From assembly GCF_014649035.1 (NCBI RefSeq), contig NZ_BMSG01000036.1, positions 1 to 64,000 on the forward strand: DNA of 64,000 bases. Direction: 5' to 3'. Both the position numbers and the translations under genes were made by a program. Numbering within the stretch: the stretch's first letter is position 1; the number at the start of each line of letters is the position of its first letter. This DNA comes from Streptomyces sindenensis. GTDB taxonomy: Bacteria > Actinomycetota > Actinomycetes > Streptomycetales > Streptomycetaceae. This document shows, in pieces, positions 7,807-14,960 of this stretch. The notes under the pieces were generated by a model. That model made no database searches, was not told the DNA's origin, and saw only the letters and a program-made list of their open reading frames with translations.

Positions 7807-8793
7807 ATGCAAACCGGAAAGCAGAGCAGCATCAGGCGAGTTACGTCATGGCAGCTGGTCGGGGCGCAACTGCGCCACCTTCGCAAACTTGCCGGGCTGA
7901 CACAGGCCGCGCTCGCAGAGCAGCTCGGGGTGGGCGAGGACACCATCGCCTCGATCGAGCAGGGACGGCGGGCCCTCCAACTCGACCTGGCCATCCAGCT
8001 CGATGAACTGCTGGAGAGCAAGGGCCTGCTGCGGGTCGCTGTGGAGAGGATCCCGCGAAAGGAGCGCTACCAGGCCCTGGCCAAGGACTTCGTGCAGTAC
8101 GAGCAGGACGCGGTGAGCCTGTTCTCGTACCAGTCGCAGCTCATCCCTGGACTGCTCCAGACCGAGGCGTACGCGCGCTTCATCTTCGGCTGCAACTACC
8201 CACCGCTCGAAGAGGACGAGATCGAGAAGCGGGTGGCGGACCGGCTCGGCCGCCAGAAGATCCTGGAGCGCAAGCCCCGACCCATCCTGCACTTCATCCT
8301 GGAGGAGAGCATCCTGCACGCCCAGATGGGCGACCCCGACGTCATGCGGGAGCAGCTTCTCCACCTGCGGCGCTGCATGGATCTGCCGTTCGTCACCATC
8401 CAGATCATGCCGCGCAGCACTCCTCGGCACGCCGGGCTCGCGGGGCCGCTCGTTCTGCTGGAGACGCCCGACCACGACGGGCTCGTGTACGTCGACGGCC
8501 AGCTGCGCGGAGAGCTGTACGACGAACCCGCCGACGTCAGCGCACTTATGCAGAGGTATGGGATGCTGCGTTCCCAGGCGCTCACCGTCGCGGAGAGCAC
8601 CCGGCTACTGGACGCACTGCTTGACGCACTGCTTGGAGAGACATGTCCCGCGCCGCACACCCCGCCCCCGGTCCTACCGCCCTCCACTGGTTCAAGTCCA
8701 GCTACAGCAACGGTGACGGCGGCAACTGCATCGAAGTCGCCTACCACTGGCGCAAGTCCAGCTACAGCAACGGCGACGGCGGAGACTGCGTAG
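7807..8793 (+). CDS. XRE-family regulator with DUF5753 domain
   Basis: A 328-residue DNA-binding protein. The helix-turn-helix covers about residues 18-70 (LRHLRKLAGLTQAALAEQLG, then 'EDTIASIEQGRR'), followed by the Scr1-type DUF5753 domain from about 95 to 265 ('SYQSQLIPGLLQTEAYAR' and 'VTIQIMPRS' are hallmarks). A GGGGAG ribosome site precedes the ATG. Such regulators work with a DUF397 partner in Streptomyces development. Oddly, the frame stays open for about 50 codons into the following DUF397 gene, giving a Pro/Ala/Thr-rich tail with no family support. The natural protein may simply carry this tail. Confidence 0.9.
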   Translation: MQTGKQSSIRRVTSWQLVGAQLRHLRKLAGLTQAALAEQLGVGEDTIASIEQGRRALQLDLAIQLDELLESKGLLRVAVERIPRKERYQALAKDFVQYEQDAVSLFSYQSQLIPGLLQTEAYARFIFGCNYPPLEEDEIEKRVADRLGRQKILERKPRPILHFILEESILHAQMGDPDVMREQLLHLRRCMDLPFVTIQIMPRSTPRHAGLAGPLVLLETPDHDGLVYVDGQLRGELYDEPADVSALMQRYGMLRSQALTVAESTRLLDALLDALLGETCPAPHTPPPVLPPSTGSSPATATVTAATASKSPTTGASPATATATAETA

Positions 8794-8915
8794 AGGTAGC
8801 CGCCCACCCCGCCGCCGTCCACATCCGCGACTCCAAGGTGACCGACGGTCCCGTCCTCACCGTCGAGCCCGCCACCTGGAGCGCCTTCGTCCACGGCAGC
8901 GGCACGGCCCTCTGA
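8643..8915 (+). CDS. DUF397 protein with duplicated motif
   Basis: A 90-residue DUF397 protein, the usual third member of the ATPase/XRE/DUF397 triad. The family motif W-x-K-S-S-Y-S-x-x-x-G-x-x-C-x-E-V-A occurs twice in tandem: HWFKSSYSNGDGGNCIEVA, then HWRKSSYSNGDGGDCVEVA. It is followed by the conserved end 'VHIRDSKVTDGPVLTVEPATWSAFV'. The start codon lies inside the XRE gene and in another frame, overlapping it by 151 bases, so the two are translationally linked. Family members are thought to act with, or bind to, their XRE partner. Confidence 0.9.
   Translation: MSRAAHPAPGPTALHWFKSSYSNGDGGNCIEVAYHWRKSSYSNGDGGDCVEVAAHPAAVHIRDSKVTDGPVLTVEPATWSAFVHGSGTAL
8685..8804 (+). repeat. 60-bp in-frame tandem duplication inside the DUF397 gene
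   Basis: Two adjoining 60-base copies differ at 11 positions by my count (about 82% identity) and encode the repeated DUF397 motif. The differences include amino acid changes, so this is not a very recent event or an assembly artefact. Confidence 0.85.
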
Positions 8916-8922
8916 GCGCCCT

Positions 8923-8968
8923 ACGGTGAACCGCCCCGGTCGCCGTCGCGGCCGGGGCGGTTCACCGT
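8923..8968. terminator. Bidirectional terminator between convergent genes
   Basis: Perfect 17-base arms (ACGGTGAACCGCCCCGG and complement) around a 12-base loop, placed eight bases after the DUF397 stop and 12 bases before the convergent secreted-protein stop. It can serve both genes. Confidence 0.85.
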
Positions 8969-8980
8969 CCGCCCGCTGCC

Positions 8981-9223
8981 TCAGTAGCGCACCCACAACT
9001 CGTACACGCTCGGATTGCCCGCGAACGGGTTGCAGATGAAGACACGGCTCCAGAGGGCGTTGTCGGCGCCGGCGTTCCCCACCGCCTGACACTCCGCCAG
9101 GCTCGCGTGGTGGCTGCGGAGCCAGAAGCCGGGGCCGGTGGCGGAGGCGGTCGAGGCGGTGCCGAGGAGCATCGCTCCGGCGGTCGCCACGGTCACCGCG
9201 AGAGCGGCCATTCGTCTGCGCAT
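8981..9223 (-). CDS. Small secreted protein (80 aa)
   Basis: An 80-residue protein with a clear Sec signal peptide: MRRRMAALAVTVATAGAMLL followed by GTASTASA, with cleavage probably after residue 28. The mature part of about 50 residues contains two cysteines (in 'AECQAVG' and 'FICNPFAG') that could form one disulphide bond. The GGGAG ribosome site fixes the start. It resembles the many short secreted proteins of Streptomyces whose roles are unknown, so I give no function. Confidence 0.75.
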   Translation of the reverse strand: MRRRMAALAVTVATAGAMLLGTASTASATGPGFWLRSHHASLAECQAVGNAGADNALWSRVFICNPFAGNPSVYELWVRY

Positions 9224-9420
9224 GTCGGTAACTCCCTTTTCAGTCGACGCACATGACTGTGTGTCAGTGAATGAACGAGTCGAGCCGATCCGAACAGCGC
9301 GCGCCGCCAGGAGAAAGCTAGCGAGCCGGGCACGCCCGCACAATAGGTCTGGACCAATAGGTCACCGCATATGCCCCATGGCCGTAAACCTCTGTCGTGC
9401 CGCATATTGCGCTCGGCACG

Positions 9421-10293
9421 TCAGCTTTCGGCCGACCGCTCCACCGGGATCCACAGCTCCGCCTCCGCCCGCTTGCCGTCCTCCGTCAGCCGCACGCGCA
9501 GGATCTCCGGGCCGGGCCGGGAGGCGTACGGGTTCGACGGGAACCACTGCGTGAACACGTCCCGCCAGAGGTACTGGAGGGCCTGCGGGAACTCGCCCTC
9601 GCTCTCGAAGACCGCCCACGTGCCCGCCGGTACGTCCAGGGCGTCCAGGCCCTCCGGAGGCTCGGCCGCGCTCACCACCCCGTGCCAGTAGTCGAGTTCG
9701 GTGCCCTCCGCGCGGCTCGGGTCGAGCTGGTCGCTCACTCCGACGATGCCCGCCGGCTCCTGGTCCGAGAGGGCCGCGATGCGGTCCAGCTCCTCCCTGC
9801 CGATGCCCCGGATGAACTCCGCGATGGCCGGATTCGGTCCCTCGTGGACGAGCGGGACGCGGGCCTTCCTCCCGACCACCCGGAACGCGTTCTTCTCCAC
9901 CAAGCCGTAGCGCATGGCGCTACTCCCTTCGACGACGAGTCGGAAGGTCAGGCGTTGCTGGGACCGCAGAACCGCGCCCGTGCGGCGTGCCTCGCCGGGG
10001 CCGACGCCGTGCACCGCCCGGAAGGCGCGGGCGAAGCCCTCCCCCGTGTCGTAGCCGTACCGCGTCGCCACGTCCAGCAGCGAACGGTCGCGGTCGCCGA
10101 GCACCTCCGCTCCCGCGACCGTCATGCGGCGACGGCGGATGTACTCCGACAGCGGGAGCCCCGCCAGCGCGGAGAACATCCGGCGGAAGTGGTACTCCGA
10201 CGTCATCGCGATCCGGGCGAGGTCCGCCGCCTCGATGCGCTCACCGAGGTGGGCCTCGATGTGCTCCATCGCGTCGTTCAGCCGTTCCAGCAA
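9421..10293 (-). CDS. AraC-family regulator with GyrI-like effector domain
   Basis: A 290-residue protein with the DNA-binding part first: an AraC double helix-turn-helix over residues 5-105 ('AADLARIAMTSEYHFRRMF', 'LLDVATRYGYDTGEGFARAFR'). A GyrI/BmrR-like small-molecule-binding domain follows from about 125 to 285 (starts 'MRYGLVEKNAFRVVG', ends 'EAELWIPV'). This architecture senses drugs or amphipathic ligands in Rob- and SoxS-like regulators. The start is a TTG with AAGGAG seven bases upstream. The target genes are not evident, and no efflux gene is adjacent. Confidence 0.85.
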   Translation of the reverse strand: MLERLNDAMEHIEAHLGERIEAADLARIAMTSEYHFRRMFSALAGLPLSEYIRRRRMTVAGAEVLGDRDRSLLDVATRYGYDTGEGFARAFRAVHGVGPGEARRTGAVLRSQQRLTFRLVVEGSSAMRYGLVEKNAFRVVGRKARVPLVHEGPNPAIAEFIRGIGREELDRIAALSDQEPAGIVGVSDQLDPSRAEGTELDYWHGVVSAAEPPEGLDALDVPAGTWAVFESEGEFPQALQYLWRDVFTQWFPSNPYASRPGPEILRVRLTEDGKRAEAELWIPVERSAES

Positions 10294-10426
10294 CTCCTGG
10301 CTCCTTCCCTTGCCCGTTCACCGTAGGGACGGGCCGTCCTGCCGGACCCGACCGTCCGTGCCCGGTTCGGTCGGACCGGCAGGAGAGCGCGGCGAGCCCC
10401 GGGCTCTCGCCCGGCCCGGGAACGCG

Positions 10427-10456
10427 GACAGGGGCGGCCTTTCGGCCGCCCCTGTC
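10427..10456 (-). terminator. Hairpin terminator after the small secreted protein gene
   Basis: Thirteen-base perfect arms (GACAGGGGCGGCC) with a TTTC loop, about 15 bases past the stop of the minus-strand gene. It isolates that gene from the AraC gene further on. Confidence 0.8.
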
Positions 10457-10470
10457 CCTCTTCAGCCCGT

Positions 10471-10704
10471 TCAGCTGAGCTTGGCGTCTTCCACGGTGCT
10501 GGTGACGGTGCCCGCGGTGGAGGTGGTCGCCCCGGCCGCGCCGTCGACCAGCTTGCCGAGGTCGCCGACGTCGTCCAGCGCGCCCAGGGAGACGGCCGGT
10601 TCGGCCGCGTGCGCGGAGTCCGCGCCTCCCGGGTGCGGGGCGATGGCGGCGATGACCGCTCCGGTGGCGAGGGTGACGGCGGCGAGTACGCTTCGCTTCT
10701 TCAT
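10471..10704 (-). CDS. Small secreted protein (77 aa)
   Basis: A 77-residue protein with a signal peptide (MKKRSVLAAVTLATGAVIAA, then IAPHPGGADSAHA, probable cleavage after AHA near residue 33). The short mature chain is Ala/Gly/Thr/Ser-rich with no cysteine, 'VSLGALDDVGDLGKLVDGAAG' being its most patterned part. No enzymatic motif is present. Similar short exported proteins are common in Streptomyces and have no assigned role. The start is set by the signal peptide; the ribosome site is weak. Confidence 0.6.
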   Translation of the reverse strand: MKKRSVLAAVTLATGAVIAAIAPHPGGADSAHAAEPAVSLGALDDVGDLGKLVDGAAGATTSTAGTVTSTVEDAKLS

Positions 10705-10980
10705 GCCCCGTTCAACGGCCGGAACCCCGCAAAGGGCACGCCCCGATTCCTGGCGGCCTCGCCGTACCGGCTGATCGCGTCCGATTCCGCCTGGGCTCCG
10801 GTCGCCCTGTGCTCGCTGCCGGTCCTGGGGGCGGTGGCCGCCTGGTGCGCGGGCTGGAGGCAGGGGCTCGCTCACGTCACCCGTTGCGCATGTTCTGTGC
10901 ACAACTCCCCCACATATGAATAAGGTTGATCGCGTTCGCATCGCAGATGCGCACATCGGTCAACTGACAAGGGGGGTCAG

Positions 10981-13275
10981 GTGTCCCGACACCTGTACAC
11001 GAACAGCCGCAGCCGGCGTACCGGACGGACCGCAGGAGCGGCCGCCGTGGCGGTGGTCCTGGCGGCCGGGCTCGCCACCGCGCTGCCGGCCACGGCACAC
11101 GCCACCGGGGAGGGGGAGGCGGCCGAGGTCCTGATACCCGCGCCCGACGCCTTCGGCGAGGGGCCGGAGAAGATCCTGGCGACCGGCAGGTACGGCGTGC
11201 TGCACCGCGAGGGCGGCGACTACCTCTGGACGAACTCGTACAACAGACAGACCAGGGTCGTCACCGAGCTGGCGGGCGTGCCGGAGAACCTGCTCGTGGG
11301 GGGCCACGACGAGCACAACCGGGCGATCTACACCCAGCAGCGCGCGGACGGCGGGACGGACATCGTCCGGATCGGCATCGAGGACCCGGCCTTCACCCAC
11401 ACCTCCACCGTGCCCGCCCAGTACCGCAATCTCCGCTTCGCGGCCGGCTGGACGATCGCCACCGTCGACAAGGGCGACGGGACGTACGAGATGCGGGTGC
11501 CCCGCGGCGGGGACCCGTCGGCGGATCCCCTCGTGCGACTGCCCGCCGGAGCGACCACGGACGCCGTGCCCGTGGTGCTCGGCGGGCAGGGCAGCGAGGT
11601 CCTCATCGGCTACCGGCTGGCGGACGGCTCACCGGGCTACGGCATCCTCACCGCGTACGACGGCCGGGTGAAGCCGCTGCCGGTGACCGGTGACGCGAGC
11701 AGCTTTCGCATCACCCAGATGAACGTCAGCTGGTTCTCGCGGAACGGCAGCGGGGGTCAGGGCGTCCGGATCCTCCCGCGCAGCGGCACGGGCACGCCCG
11801 TGGTCGTCCCGCTGGACACCCGGTCCCCGGACAGCGAGGTCACCGCGTTCGTGGTGCGGGACAGCATCGTCTGGCACGAGGGCCTCGGCGGCGCTCTGCG
11901 TCTGACGCCCCACGCCGGCGTGGACACCGAGCGCACGCTCCTGCCCACCGTGGAGTTCGCCCAGCTCCGGGCCGAGGGGTACGGGGGCGTACTGGCCCTG
12001 GGCACGGACGCCGACGGCGGCCGGGCCATCCACTCCTTCAGCCAGGACGGCAGCGGAACCGTCTTCGACCTGGTGATGCGGGAGGTGCCCGGGGTCAAGA
12101 CGGCGGACGGTGAGATCGGGGCGCTGAGCCTCGATCGGGGGCGGCTGCGGTTCGTCAACTCACTGGCCGGGAAGGACACGTTGCACGGCAAGGCGGTCGG
12201 GACCGGCCTCGACCCGGTGGAGGGCGAGCGGCTCGCCGACTTCCCCGGTCTCGCGGCGGGCCGGTTCGCCGACGGTACGGACGAGGGCCTGGCCCGGCTG
12301 GTCACCGACCCGGCCACCGGCAGGGACGCGCTGGTCACCGGCGACGACCCGGAGCAGCCGTCCGAGGGCCTGGTTCTGCCCGGCACGGGCGGCCGGATCC
12401 TCGACACGTCACCGGAGTTCGTGCTGTACGAGGCGGGCGGGCGGCAGTACGTCGTCGACATCGCCCGCGACCTCGTCGTCCGGGACCAGCGGGCACAGGG
12501 CGCGGCACTGTCCGGGGACCGGCTGTACAAGTCGGCGCCGGGCAAGCCCGGCACGGTGAACGTCGTCGACCCGCGCGCCGGGCGGGCGGTCGGGAACCAT
12601 GATCTGGGCGTCGACTGCGTGCCCTCCGAACTCCAGGTCAGCGGCAGCCTCGTGTACTGGAGCTGTGCCTCCCAGGACGCGGCGGGCGTGTACGACACGG
12701 CGACCCACCGCGACTACCCCGCCCCGGTGTCCCGGGTCCTGCTCGGCGACCGGTTCCTGGCCGTGCGCGAGGCGTCCGGGGATCTGCGCCTGACCGCCCT
12801 GCGGGCCGACGGCTCCACCGCCGGCCTGGGCACCGTCACGGGTCTCAAGCCGTCCACGGACGACGACGGGCGCGGCACCACCTGGACCCTGGACCCGGCA
12901 GCGGGCAAGCTCGCCTGGGTCGGGACCGACGACACCATCCACGTCACCGCCCCGCAGCAGGCCGTCTCCCCGCTGGGCGTCACGCACCTCGCCGTTCCCG
13001 CCACCGCGGCGGGTGCGTGGCACGCCGCCTGGTGGCTGTCCAGGCCGGCCGCGTCCTGGAAGGTGACACTGGTGCGCCGCTCGACCGGTGAGACCGTCCG
13101 CACCTGGACGGGCGAGGACACGCGCAGCACGGTACGGGTCGACTGGGACGGTACGTCCGGCTCCGGCGATCCGGTTCCGGAGGGCGGCTACACCTGGCGG
13201 CTGACCGCCGCACCGGCGGACGGATCGGGCGACGACGTCACGGCGTCGGGCACCCTGCGGGTCACGGCGGGCTGA
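10981..13275 (+). CDS. Large secreted protein with C-terminal FlgD Ig-like domain
   Basis: A 764-residue exported protein. Residues 1-40 form a signal peptide ending around 'ATAHATG'. The middle (about 50-650) is built of repeated beta-strand units typical of a beta-propeller-like fold ('DGTYEMRVPRGG', 'GGQYVVDIARDLVV'). The last 85 residues form a FlgD-type Ig domain, with 'TWTGEDTRSTVRVDWDG' and 'VPEGGYTWRLTAAP' as the telltale strands. Such proteins are extracellular in Streptomyces; no catalytic motif is visible, so a binding or structural role is likely. The start is a GTG with an AAGGGGGG ribosome site. It is monocistronic, with a hairpin after the stop. Confidence 0.8.
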   Translation: MSRHLYTNSRSRRTGRTAGAAAVAVVLAAGLATALPATAHATGEGEAAEVLIPAPDAFGEGPEKILATGRYGVLHREGGDYLWTNSYNRQTRVVTELAGVPENLLVGGHDEHNRAIYTQQRADGGTDIVRIGIEDPAFTHTSTVPAQYRNLRFAAGWTIATVDKGDGTYEMRVPRGGDPSADPLVRLPAGATTDAVPVVLGGQGSEVLIGYRLADGSPGYGILTAYDGRVKPLPVTGDASSFRITQMNVSWFSRNGSGGQGVRILPRSGTGTPVVVPLDTRSPDSEVTAFVVRDSIVWHEGLGGALRLTPHAGVDTERTLLPTVEFAQLRAEGYGGVLALGTDADGGRAIHSFSQDGSGTVFDLVMREVPGVKTADGEIGALSLDRGRLRFVNSLAGKDTLHGKAVGTGLDPVEGERLADFPGLAAGRFADGTDEGLARLVTDPATGRDALVTGDDPEQPSEGLVLPGTGGRILDTSPEFVLYEAGGRQYVVDIARDLVVRDQRAQGAALSGDRLYKSAPGKPGTVNVVDPRAGRAVGNHDLGVDCVPSELQVSGSLVYWSCASQDAAGVYDTATHRDYPAPVSRVLLGDRFLAVREASGDLRLTALRADGSTAGLGTVTGLKPSTDDDGRGTTWTLDPAAGKLAWVGTDDTIHVTAPQQAVSPLGVTHLAVPATAAGAWHAAWWLSRPAASWKVTLVRRSTGETVRTWTGEDTRSTVRVDWDGTSGSGDPVPEGGYTWRLTAAPADGSGDDVTASGTLRVTAG

Positions 13276-13285
13276 GCGGGTAAGG

Positions 13286-13314
13286 CCCGGGGGCGGCTGT
13301 CCGCCGCCCCCGGG
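13286..13314 (+). terminator. Hairpin terminator after the FlgD-Ig gene
   Basis: Eleven-base arms CCCGGGGGCGG and its complement with a seven-base loop, ten bases after the stop. Confidence 0.75.
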
Positions 13315-13397
13315 GCCCCGTGAGCCCCGGACCCCGGGCCCCGGCTGAGGGGATCGACCGGAACCCGGGGCGCTGAGGGAAGACCGTGGCACCGGGG

Positions 13398-13505
13398 CGG
13401 CTGCAAAGACCCCTGGGGCCAGGGCGGCTGCAAAGGTTCCTGGCGCCGCGGCGGCTGCAAAGGTTCCTGGCGCCGGGGCGGCTGCAACGGTCCCTGGGGC
13501 GGGGG
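13398..13505. repeat. Four 27-bp tandem repeats
   Basis: Four head-to-tail copies of a 27-base unit starting CGGCTGCAAAGGTTCCTGG. The second and third are nearly identical; the first and fourth are more diverged. The array fills most of the gap between two convergent genes. The unit is nine codons long, so frames stay open through it, but no ribosome site suggests translation. Confidence 0.85.
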
Positions 13506-13523
13506 CCCGGGCCTCCGAGGGTC

Positions 13524-14903
13524 TCAGAACCCTCCGCCGTCGAAGCCGCCCCCGAAGCCTCCGCCGTCGCCGAAGCCGCCTCCACCGAAGCCGGAGGAGT
13601 CGAAGTCGGAGCCGGAGAAGTCGCCACCGCCCCAGTCGCCGCCCGCGCCGCCGTCGCCGAAGTCACCGCCGCCGTACTCGGAGGCGTACGCCGGGGTGGC
13701 GAGCATCGAGCCGAGCATGGTGCCGACGAGGAGGCCGGGGAGCAGGCCGCCGCCGAAGTAGCCGCCCGCCCAGGGGCCGTACGCCGGGCCCGCCTCCCAG
13801 TACGGGCGGCGGTTGCCGTCACCGACGTCGACCGTCCGGCTCATGGGGTCCTCGCCCCGGCTGAGGCGGACCTCGTCCGCGCCGCAGACCGGGACCTCGC
13901 GGGCCGCGCCGCCGGACGGGGTCCAGAGCACGTCGGTGACCGAGGGACCGTGGCGCGGGTCGAAGAAGCACGGCGGGCGGCGGGCGGGGATCGCCCTGCC
14001 GGTGCGGCGGGCCTCCAGGACCGCGAGGGAGTGGCGGCCGTCCTCCAGGGACTGGGTGACCCCGCGCACGTCCGAGGGGTGCGTGGCCCGGTCCATCCTG
14101 GTCTTGGCGCTCTCGTAGGAGTCCAGGGCCCGTTCGTAGTCGGCGCGCATGGTGTCGTCCGCGCCCTTCTCGGCCGGGTGGAAGTCCAGGCGTTCCAGGG
14201 TTTCGCCGTACGCGGTGATGTCCTCGTCGACGACCACCCGGAGCTTTTCGAGCGCGATGCGCTCCTCTTCCTCCTTGCGGCGCTTGTTGCGGCGGGAGAT
14301 CGCGTACGCGCCGGCGCCGCCCGCCGCGACGAGTGCGCCGAGCGTGATCAGGCCGCCGACCGGGGTCCCGGGCCCGTCCGCCGCACCTCCGCCGCCGGAC
14401 CAGGAGGCGGGGGCGGTGCCCCGGGCCTGTTCGACGGCGCGGTCGACGAAGGCGTTGAGCTGGGCGTCGGCGTTGCCGGCGGTGGTGGGGTTCTCCACGG
14501 CGGCGGTGAGGTTCTCGACCGCCCGGACCGGCATGACCTGCGGGTCCGCGCCCGCGTCGAAGCCGTCGCCGAGGCGGATGGCGTAGACGCCGGTGATGCC
14601 GGTGTCGCTGCGCAGGGTCCGGAGGAGGCCTTCCTCGGGGAAGGCGGGGGTATCGGGGAGGACGGCGACGAAGACCGGCTTGCCGGCGTTCGTGATCTTG
14701 TTCTCCAGGGCCTTCTCGTCAGCGACGGAGAGCTGATCACGGGCGCCCGGGTCCACGTACACCGGGTCGTCGCGCAGGGCCTGGGCGGCGTCCTGGACGG
14801 TGGCGGCCGGGGCCGCCGACGCGGGAGAGGTCAGGGCGAGAGCCGCCGCTGCGAAGATGAGCAGCAGGCCCGCCAGCAGCGCGGGGAAGAGCCTTTTCCT
14901 CAT
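13524..14903 (-). CDS. Membrane protein with TPM-like exported N-terminal region and Gly/Asp/Phe tail
   Basis: A 459-residue protein. A signal sequence (MRKRLFPALLAGLLLIFAAA...) leads an exported region of about residues 32-170 with TPM-like features ('DPVYVDPGARDQLSVADEKAL', 'FVAVLPDTP'). A membrane helix spans about 185-205 ('LGALVAAGGAGAYAI') and is followed at once by a basic, highly charged cytoplasmic stretch (SRRNKRRKEEEERIALEKL), probably a helix to about 330. The last 70 residues are almost only G, D, F and S. Streptomyces have a conserved family of this layout with unknown function. The role is not inferable; the tail could be an assembly or phase-separating segment. Confidence 0.75.
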   Translation of the reverse strand: MRKRLFPALLAGLLLIFAAAALALTSPASAAPAATVQDAAQALRDDPVYVDPGARDQLSVADEKALENKITNAGKPVFVAVLPDTPAFPEEGLLRTLRSDTGITGVYAIRLGDGFDAGADPQVMPVRAVENLTAAVENPTTAGNADAQLNAFVDRAVEQARGTAPASWSGGGGAADGPGTPVGGLITLGALVAAGGAGAYAISRRNKRRKEEEERIALEKLRVVVDEDITAYGETLERLDFHPAEKGADDTMRADYERALDSYESAKTRMDRATHPSDVRGVTQSLEDGRHSLAVLEARRTGRAIPARRPPCFFDPRHGPSVTDVLWTPSGGAAREVPVCGADEVRLSRGEDPMSRTVDVGDGNRRPYWEAGPAYGPWAGGYFGGGLLPGLLVGTMLGSMLATPAYASEYGGGDFGDGGAGGDWGGGDFSGSDFDSSGFGGGGFGDGGGFGGGFDGGGF

Positions 14904-14960
14904 ACTTCACGCTACTCCAGGCGGGCGACGAACGCCGTCGCCCGCCCGGAGAGCGGGTGC

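Noticed and set aside
13398-13505. CRISPR-like array
   Set aside because: Units are head to tail without unique spacers and only 27 bp, and no cas genes are present in the window.
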